Positions 57,061-64,000 of a stretch of DNA of 64,000 nt are shown here, one piece after another. A model generated the notes under the pieces. It ran no database searches. It was given only the letters and a program-made list of their open reading frames with translations, and was not told where the DNA came from. The DNA is from Diphasiastrum complanatum (lineage: Eukaryota; Streptophyta; Lycopodiopsida; Lycopodiales; Lycopodiaceae): contig CM055107.1 of the NCBI GenBank assembly GCA_029204225.1, forward strand, positions 25,436,391 through 25,500,390. Direction: 5' to 3'. Each line of letters begins with the position of its first letter. The first letter of the stretch is position 1. A program made the position numbers and the translations under genes.

Positions 57061-60000
57061 ATGGCAGATCTCAAAAGCCAGGCAAACTCAACACATACGC
57101 TTCGCCATCGCCCTGCACCAGCCGCTCCCTCTCCCTCTCCCTCTCACCAGCATCATCCGCCTCAACAAAAACAGCATTTGGCAGCTGCTGCCCCTGCCTG
57201 CATCGGACTTGTAGGAGCCTTGGTCTTGGTAGCAATCGTGGTTCGCTTCAGTTCACCATCTCCTGTGAGTGAGCCTTTCACTTACTTGTTTCGTTGTTGT
57301 ACCGCTTTTTTCATATACTGTTTGTTTCTGGACTTTGATTTGGATCACAGAAAGTTGTTGCTTGTTTTATTGGTGACAGAAATTGTGGACAAAGGAGGAG
57401 CTCTCCAAGCACAATGGCTCAGACGATAGCCTACCCATCTTCTTGAGCATTTTAGGGTATCATTAGGTCCAGAAAATTTGAACATTCTATTAATTATGTT
57501 TTTAAAAATTTAGCCATCCGTTCAAGTGTAGGCACACGTTGCTCTCCGGATCATGTTGCAACTCTCATTTTTCTTCCTGTGGCCGTGAATTCTTGGGGCA
57601 TGCAGGAGCGTGTTTGACGTCACTTTAGGCAGGCAACATTACGGCTTAAACGGTCGATACAATTATTTCGCCGGACGGTACGTAATCAATTTCTTTTTCT
57701 GGTAACAATCTTCATTGAACAGAATGCTGTATCAAGTGTTTATAATGTGTCCTTAGTTCGCCTGCCGCTAGTATATGATAAGTTTGGAGATGGGCATTTG
57801 AGCAATCAATTGTTTTTGGTTTTTACCGTCAGGGATGCCACTCGTGGATTCATCACTGGTCAATCAACAGGTACGTTTCTCTGCATAGATAGCATGGACA
57901 TTTTTGTCCATTATGAAACCTGCGGTGGCAAATTCATTACTAAGGTTAGCTGGCGTTATCTAACCACGATAAGTGGGGCATTTACCTTGGGTAATAGATT
58001 TAAATAGAGATGGACCGTTTCCAATAGAGATTCGAGTTCTAGCTAGTCCGCAGACGAGAAAATGAGAAGACTATTTGTCAAGTAGAGAGTCAAATAACTG
58101 TATAGTGCATCCATTCATGGAAGTACCAAATCATAACTCTATCTTGTTGCAGATGAACCTTGATCTAGAATGACAAAGTGTACACTTGGTAAGTCATGGA
58201 CTTCGCCTTAAATTTCTCGTGCATATTCTGCATGACACCCAATTTCTATGAAACTGCAGACATTGAAGTAAACGAGATAGATATACTTGTACTCATTAAA
58301 AGCAGCCAAAGAACACCAAATAGAGTGAAAAATAACAACATAGTATTCAGTGTCTTATTGCAACTTGCATCCAAAGCGGTACATTGAGTATCTAGCATTT
58401 GTCCCAGTGTATACTAAACCAGAGCACAATGAATCTCTCGAAGAATAAGGGACAAAAAACTGAGAAGTAGATTTACAACTAAATCTGGAACATGCATTTT
58501 ACTCGACGTTAGGATTTTGGTCTGAACTACATTGTGGAGTGTAAAGGCCACCTTCTGAATCAACCCATGGATAATCCGATACAACACTATAGTTAAGAAG
58601 GAAGTGGACATCAGATGATCCTCCTATAGTCAATCCAGACTCACCCTCCTACACCACTCCTATGTTGCTACAATTTCTCAACTCTCAAGGGACCATTTAG
58701 TGGTAAAATGGTATGTGTTATTCCATAAGATCATACATTAAGATTTTCCTTTTGCTTCTTGAAAAGCCCTACACCTCTCCCCTACCTTTCTGAAAGTGAC
58801 GTCGTCATTCATAACGATATGCATTCCTCTTAATCTGGCTTCCATGTTCGAATTTAATTACAATTTTTTTTTGAAATTTTGCATTTTTCGAAATTCTTTT
58901 GCACATGTTTCTAGTCAGTATACCCTTAAGATTATGCCATCAATTTGAAAATAGGATCATTAAGTTATGATAGCAAGAAGAAAAATGATGGTGGTAAGGT
59001 AATTTGATTAAGTAATATGTGATTGCAGAAAAAGGATAAGCATGAGGTTTGAACAATGGAAGGTCGATCATGTCTAGTTCCATCAACATTTTTGAATGAT
59101 CAACAATGAATGAGATCATGACCTTGTATTCAATAGGTTGTTGAAAGCATAGAACCCACGATTCCAAGAACCGTGGGTCTTAGGAACCGTGGAGTGAACC
59201 GTACCACGGTTCGGTTCATGTAATTAGTTAATTTAATTTTTTTTTGCCCTTTTCCCCCAAAACCCCTCTCAATGGATTTTTGGCCCTCATTTTATTGTTT
59301 TTGGGGGTGGGAAGTAAAATAAAAGCCATTAATTAATTAAATGCTATGGTGGGGAGGACACTCCCCCCAAAAGAAAGAATTAATATCCCTAATCAATTCT
59401 GGTTTTTTTTGGCTTTTTTTGGGCTGTTTTTGGGGGTGGGAAGCAACAAAAAAAAAATTAATTAATTAATTTATCCACGGTTCACCACGGTTCTTGGAGC
59501 CAAACTTTATGAACCGTACGGTTTCAAGAATTGTGGTGAACCGTGGACGGTTCATGGGAACTCTGGTTGAAAGAAGCTAATTTTACTTGTTTGTTCACCA
59601 CCCATTTTGAAGGATTGATCCTCTTTGGGGATGTTGCTTGTTAAGTGAAGATAGTTGATCATAAGCATGAATACTATAAGACACAAGGATGGGTGCAGCC
59701 TCTATTTCGTGATAGCTGTGATATTTTTCTGAAATTGTGAAGTATCTATAAATGGTGTCTGTAAGAGTCACAAAGTTTGCTCATTAATATTGCACTAGAG
59801 ATCGTTTTGCATTTTGGTATGCTCAAGCCTTAGTTGTAGAGTAGTTTTGGTGCTTTTTCATTCATTTCTCAGAAAGTACATTACATCCGTCATCCATAGC
59901 TTGGTGGTATCTTTAATACATCCTCAATAGTTATATTCAAACCATAGAACCCACGGTTCCAAGAACCGTGGAGTAAACCGTACCACGGTTCATGAACCGT

Positions 60001-60269
60001 GGTATAGTTCATGTAATTAATTAATTCATTAATTATTTCTTTTTTTGCCCTTTCCCCCCCAAAACCCATGGTAAAAAAAAAAAAATTAATTAATTAATCC
60101 ACAGTTTACCACGGTTTATGGTCCCAAACTTTATGAACCGTACGGTTCCAAGAACCGTGGTGAACCGTGGACAGTTCACCAGTACTATGATTCAAACATT
60201 TAACACGACTTCTATTTGGTTGCAGATGATGGTGCGTCCGAGTCAGTTCAAGGCCTTTCAGTTTTGCAG
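57061..60269 (+). CDS. MAPR4: MAPR4/neuferricin-like cytochrome b5-domain protein (5 exons, 3' end outside)
   Basis: Exons: 57061-57264 (donor GTGAGT), 57380-57456 (acceptor GGTGACAG, donor GTATCA), 57606-57677 (TGCAG, GTACGT), 57833-57870 (CCGTCAG, GTACGT) and 60226-60269 (GGTTGCAG, GTAGCC). Phases fit through all junctions, giving 145 codons so far. Exon 1 encodes a Pro/His/Gln-rich cytosolic N-terminus and one membrane segment (about residues 44-62, ACIGLVGALVLVAIVV). Exons 2-5 encode the cytochrome b5-like haem/steroid-binding fold: KLWTKEELSKHNGSD, LPIFLSILGSVFDVT, HYGLNGRYNYFAGRDATRGF with the two Tyr that ligate or approach haem in this family, then VQGLSVLQ. This pattern matches plant MAPR4 (neuferricin, CYB5D2) rather than MSBP. 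The usual next block (DWxxFY) was not found before 64000. Confidence 0.87.
59148..59565. mobile_element. 418-bp hAT-type MITE, AACCGTGG family, copy B
   Basis: Flanked by a perfect 8-bp duplication GTTGAAAG (59140-59147 and 59566-59573). Left end CATAGAACCCACG, right end diverged (CTCTG instead of CTATG). Arms carry CCAAGAACCGTGG, GAACCGTACCACGG and their complements. The longer interior has CCCCCAAAACCCC and TTAATTAATTAA tracts. Confidence 0.9.
59943..60189. mobile_element. 247-bp hAT-type MITE, AACCGTGG family, copy C
   Basis: CATAGAACCCACGG at the left, CAGTACTATG at the right, perfect 8-bp duplication ATTCAAAC (59935-59942 and 60190-60197). Same length as copy A and same arm words as copy B. 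It ends 36 bp before MAPR4 exon 5. Confidence 0.93.
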
Positions 60270-62040
60270 GTAGCCTTGCTATAGATTGACTTATTGGCAC
60301 TAAAGGTTGATCATACGATGCCAACTTTAAAATTCATTTGTATCAATGTGTTCAAGAGTCACCTTCTAGTGTAAGTTGTATATTTTGTTTATGCATCATA
60401 GTAAGGTTTTGTTGAGATTTTATATGGTAAAATGACTTTTCTACTTGTGTATGAACATGCTACAAGTACCATTTGAGAGGGGAGGAGAGAAAAAGTAGAA
60501 CAATTGATTTAGCAGAGAAATTAATCACCATATTGGGACTTCTCTAGAATGGAGTTATTGAGGAACAATTTATATGTTAACTAGTTAACATCAGTTTCAA
60601 GTTAGCTTTCAACGTTAAGTTGTTTATAAAATTGGATGTAGAAGAATAGTTCCTACTAACTCTCCCACAAATCACATTAAACAATTTCAGCAAAGATAGA
60701 GAAACCACACACAAGGAGCAAGCTTATTGAATGAATGCATAACTACAAAGACAATATCTTAATAGTTTCCACACGGTTGGAATCATGCACAACTTACTCA
60801 CTTGTTCTCTACGTCTATCACATGTACTTTGAACCGTTTTTATAAATTGTAATTATCAATTGTAAATGGGTAAGTCGTTGGCCCATAGAGACAATTGTAA
60901 ATTGCAATGTAAAAATTAGTTGTAGTGACTAATTTCAAGATGGCTAAGGGGATGCTGGGTCTCGTGAGAGCCTGCTGGACTGACCTCCTAAAAATAGGGA
61001 GGTGGGACCAGTCAACAGGATGCGTGTCACATGCTCATTGGGAGCCATAGTGACACATGTTAGAGTCTAGACGGTCTCTTTGCTTGCTTGCCTTTCAGGT
61101 TACTGCCAAATGGCAAATGTCGGCTGTGCATGGAGTTTGCCATGTATCGACGTTAGGATGTGTCAGGGTTAAATGGTGCTTGAGGGGATATAGTGTGAGC
61201 CTTGCCAAGCATTCGGGATCTGATTTTATGTAGCTATGGCTGGGGGAGAGTTGTAGCAGAACTCTCATGTTTGCTTGTTGATTTATTTACAGTTGCTTGA
61301 GATTAATAAAGAGACGATTTGTTTAGGAATTCTGTGTATATACTTAGGGTTTTGTGAGCTTGTGTGCAACAACATCTAACCTATGTTTCCACTTGATTCA
61401 AAATTAAGCGATTTGGTACTAATTGGCATGAATCGTAATTCAAAATCAGGTCCATCTCAAAAAAATATGGAGAGAAATTGTTTTGCATATTTTCTTAGAC
61501 AATGCTAAAAATTACCTAATGTATTATGTATATTGTGTTTCTTATAGATATTAGATTGCTATTGATCACATTATAGATATAGTTCATTGTTCCTTGTCTA
61601 AAGTTGATTGTCTGAAGTTGAACCAAATTAGTGTTCATTGAATCATAATGCACATGACAATGGACACAAATCAAATCTATGTCTAGACTCTTGTTTATCT
61701 AGAATCTCGATTCCATGTTCCAACTTCATCTAACATTGTGATTTATGATTAATCCATGTCAAGCAATCTATCATCGAACATCTATCACAGCCTAGTTAGA
61801 TTTTTATATAGAAATTCAAAACGTTAAAGAGCAAAGCGAAAGAGTTGAACAATGAACTATATCTTTAACAAGTGATGTCAAATGTACTTACGACATATAC
61901 AGGCTGATGTCATGACTCATGAGTCATAATCCAGATGACAAATTGTCCTATAATCTAGATTATAGATTCTATAATGATGTACAAATTATGATCTATAATA
62001 TTCTATACCAAGCTGTTCACCAAAAATATCTATGACCTAA
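60270..62040. other. No exon or gene recognised
   Basis: Should be MAPR4 intron 5 if the gene continues. It contains a TG-rich stretch at 60950-61380 that looks like retroelement LTR sequence (TTGCTTGAGATTAATAAAGAG) without definable ends. Confidence 0.4.
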
Positions 62041-62054
62041 TAGGCTCTAGTTCC

Positions 62055-62270
62055 TTACCCACACTTTGAATGATTCCATACTAGATCCATGACAGATGCC
62101 CCTATTGAAGCAATACACTCTATCATATCCCTCCAAGTAGGAGTTTTTGGTAAATGGAAGGGGAGATCACAAAGGTAGATTAAATTCCTAATAGCAACGC
62201 TAGCCATATTCTCGTTTGTAGTTCCAAAAAAATTCACGTAACAATCTTTACCCCTACCAATAGTCCCTCC
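62055..62270 (-). pseudogene. hAT transposase N-terminal fragment
   Basis: Minus strand reads NMASVAIRNLIYLCDLPFHL and TPTWRDMIECIASIG, matching the region after the zinc finger in plant hAT transposases (the 'PF' and 'PxWRDM' motifs). Preceded by a Gly/Arg-rich linker with open frame to about 62280. It has no zinc finger and no downstream domain. Confidence 0.78.
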
Positions 62271-62344
62271 GCCTCTACAAGTAGAGGGGCCGACTACAAC
62301 TTTACGTGCAAAAGATGGGCTAGTTAGCCTCTAGCTTTGTCTCA

Positions 62345-62475
62345 CCCTCACCAAGGTTACACCCCGATTCGAACAGGTTGATTCGAGCTGGCCGGTTCGA
62401 ATTGATTCTTTGAGGTTCGAACTAGCAGGCCAGGTTCGAGAATCGGAAAACGGTTCGAACTTGTCTTTTCCATTT
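62345..62475. mobile_element. GGTTCGAAC word cluster, MITE-like copy 3
   Basis: Six GATTCGA/GGTTCGAA-type words (CCGATTCGAAC, GGCCGGTTCGAATTG, GAGGTTCGAAC, CAGGTTCGAGAATCGG, ACGGTTCGAAC). It lacks a (GA)n run. Same word family as 21288-21558 and 25486-25745. Confidence 0.4.
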
Positions 62476-62479
62476 TTCA

Positions 62480-63337
62480 AAAAACAATAATTTTCTCTGA
62501 TGTACAAGTCATATATTCACTGCTTAGATACTTAATAGCTAAATAATTTCCTCTAAATTTACAGATATCAGGATAATCAGATCTCTTGTGACTTGTCGTA
62601 TCAAAACAGAATGACCCAAGTTTAAGAGAACTGCAGTAAGTTGTAACCATATCCTGGGTACAAGGATCTACTTGCTAAGGAGACTGTGGAGTTGGAACTT
62701 GCCACTTAGAATTTAGGGTTTAGAAATTAGGAGTATAACTGAAATTTGAGCTTTGAGCTGATAATAGTGACTAGTGACTAGTCTGATATGGATAATGGTA
62801 GCTAGGTAGAGTCTAGACCGTAGGACCTTAGATTGTAATTTGAAATTTTGTTTCAAAGTTGAAAGTTGAAGTTCAAACTTATTGGAAATTGCAATGTTGA
62901 GATTGGAGAAAAGAATAAACAAGAAGGTTATGACAATGTTTGAGAAAGCCAAAAAAATTTAGGTTAGAAACTTAGATTCATCGTTCAACAATGAACATTG
63001 AACTGTGAACATTCTAATTTCTATATGTAACTACTAACATAATACATTAAATACCAAAATCAATATTGTAAAACCATTAGTAATTACTGAATCCTGATAT
63101 TACTAATTAGATAATCGACTAATAGACTACAGTTAACTTTAGGAATCAGAAATTAGAATCCATAATATATCATGATTCATAACATAATAGTAAATACATA
63201 TGCTAGGTGCCTCATGAGTCCGTTCACCAATGTAATGCCACATGCGACATGTTTGATGATAAATCATGATGTGTAAACAACTCAAGTGTCAATGCTCATC
63301 TAGTGACATCTACAATCTACAATGTACAATGAGCACT
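62480..63337. other. No recognisable gene
   Basis: AT-rich; nothing supported. Confidence 0.5.
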
Positions 63338-63969
63338 CTAAGCTCTCCTATGCCTGAGTCTCCTCCTACTCGCTGCTGTTGTGGAGCCTATTGTGGTCTC
63401 TCGAGTGGCAGCTGCGAAATCCTCATCGGAGGCAGAGGTATGATGCCCCTCATCCTCATCCCCACTCTCCTCGGACTCCTCATCCACATACTCCTCCTCC
63501 TCTGAGGACTCTGACCCTGACGATGCCTCAGACTCAGACTCATCGTCAGGGCTGTGAGCACGGGAGTTGCTACCCTCTCCTGCCCGCCTCCTGCGCTCTG
63601 CTCGAGTGACAGGTCCTGCACACAAGGAGTGACAAACGTATTATTGTTTGCAAATTAGTAAATTACAATAATTAATTTGAACTTCGAAAATTTAACTCAA
63701 GACCTTAGACAAGTGACGCACTGTCAACTTTGAAGTGACAAGCGGCAAGCCTGAAGTGACAAGTCAGAAGCATGCAACGTCAAGTTGTCAACCTTGATAG
63801 CAAGTACTAACTTCTATGTTCTAAGAGCCTAGAGGCTAGAGCTAAATCCTAATTTCTCACCTGCACTCTGCATGGCCTCCTCATGGAGGAATGTGTACAC
63901 GTCCTCCTCTGCCTGGTCTCTCGGTGGCAACTTTGGAACCTTTGCCACATCGATCATATCGAGATTAAC
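63338..63969 (-). pseudogene. C-terminal two exons of a hAT-like transposase
   Basis: Exon 63969-63861 (acceptor GTGCGTAG, donor GTGAG) encodes VNLDMIDVAKVPKLPPRDQA and VYTFLHEEAMQS. Exon 63615-63338 (acceptor TTGTGTGCAG) continues in phase with GPVTRAERRRRAGEG, a long Glu/Asp/Ser-rich acidic stretch and an Arg-rich end before the stop. The acidic-to-basic tail resembles 16738-16923, which lies next to hAT pieces. No stop interrupts these exons, so this may be the tail of a fairly intact element extending beyond the window. The catalytic part is not visible, so the hAT assignment is inferred. Confidence 0.5.
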
Positions 63970-64000
63970 CTACGCACATGTCACAATGCACATTGAAATC

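Larger units (their letters stand above)
57871..60225. other. MAPR4 intron 4 (2.36 kb) with two MITEs
   Basis: Apart from the two MITEs (59148-59565 and 59943-60189) no gene or RNA is seen. Confidence 0.7.

Noticed and set aside
63379-63609. Plus-strand His/Pro-rich frame
   Set aside because: Antisense of the acidic tail exon of the hAT-like transposase.
1-64000. CRISPR arrays, operons, bacterial or phage systems
   Set aside because: All gene content is plant nuclear; the only regular arrays are microsatellites, minisatellites and LTRs.

Overview
The window is nuclear DNA from a land plant, most likely a vascular plant with a large repeat-rich genome. The evidence is a plant-type MED27 Mediator gene, a plant MAPR4-type gene with good GT/AG introns, a tau-class glutathione S-transferase pseudogene, Ty1/copia and Ty3/gypsy elements with tRNA-Met and tRNA-Asp primer sites, LINE and hAT remains, and long (CT)n arrays. 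I cannot name the species. No prokaryotic, organellar or free viral unit is visible.

Layout. 1-7.3 kb is GC-richer repeat DNA: an AT-hook transposon-like remnant, a non-autonomous LTR element with two ~1-kb GGCGCC-rich direct repeats, a 121-codon orphan reading frame, a minisatellite and a GGTACC-rich inverted-repeat cluster. 7.5-9.2 kb is a Tat-type LTR with a copia LTR inside it. 9.2-15.2 kb is mostly unassigned, with a decayed multi-segment coding remnant on the minus strand and a perfect 133-bp tandem duplication. 15.2-25.3 kb is a nest of hAT, LINE and chromovirus pieces, mostly on the minus strand. 27.9-33.5 kb is the MED27 gene (minus strand; four exons identified, 3' end not found), with a gypsy integrase piece and two small hAT-type MITEs in intron 1. 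At 34.3-34.9 kb lies a decayed GST. 35.3-56.7 kb is retrotransposon debris: a chromovirus with polypurine tract and 3' LTR, Tat LTRs with tRNA-Asp primer sites, and pieces of at least four copia elements. At 57.06-60.27 kb a MAPR4/neuferricin-like gene (plus strand) has five identified exons, the fourth intron carrying two more MITEs of the same family. 60.3-64 kb carries hAT pieces.

Only two loci look like functional host genes, MED27 (transcription) and MAPR4 (membrane haem/steroid-binding protein). Both run on beyond the exons I can place. They do not form an operon or pathway unit. Most of the rest is transposable-element sediment. The best-supported original observation is a MITE family with perfect 8-bp target duplications and many internal AACCGTGG-type palindromes, present as copies inside introns of both host genes. 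I did not find a new multi-gene system.
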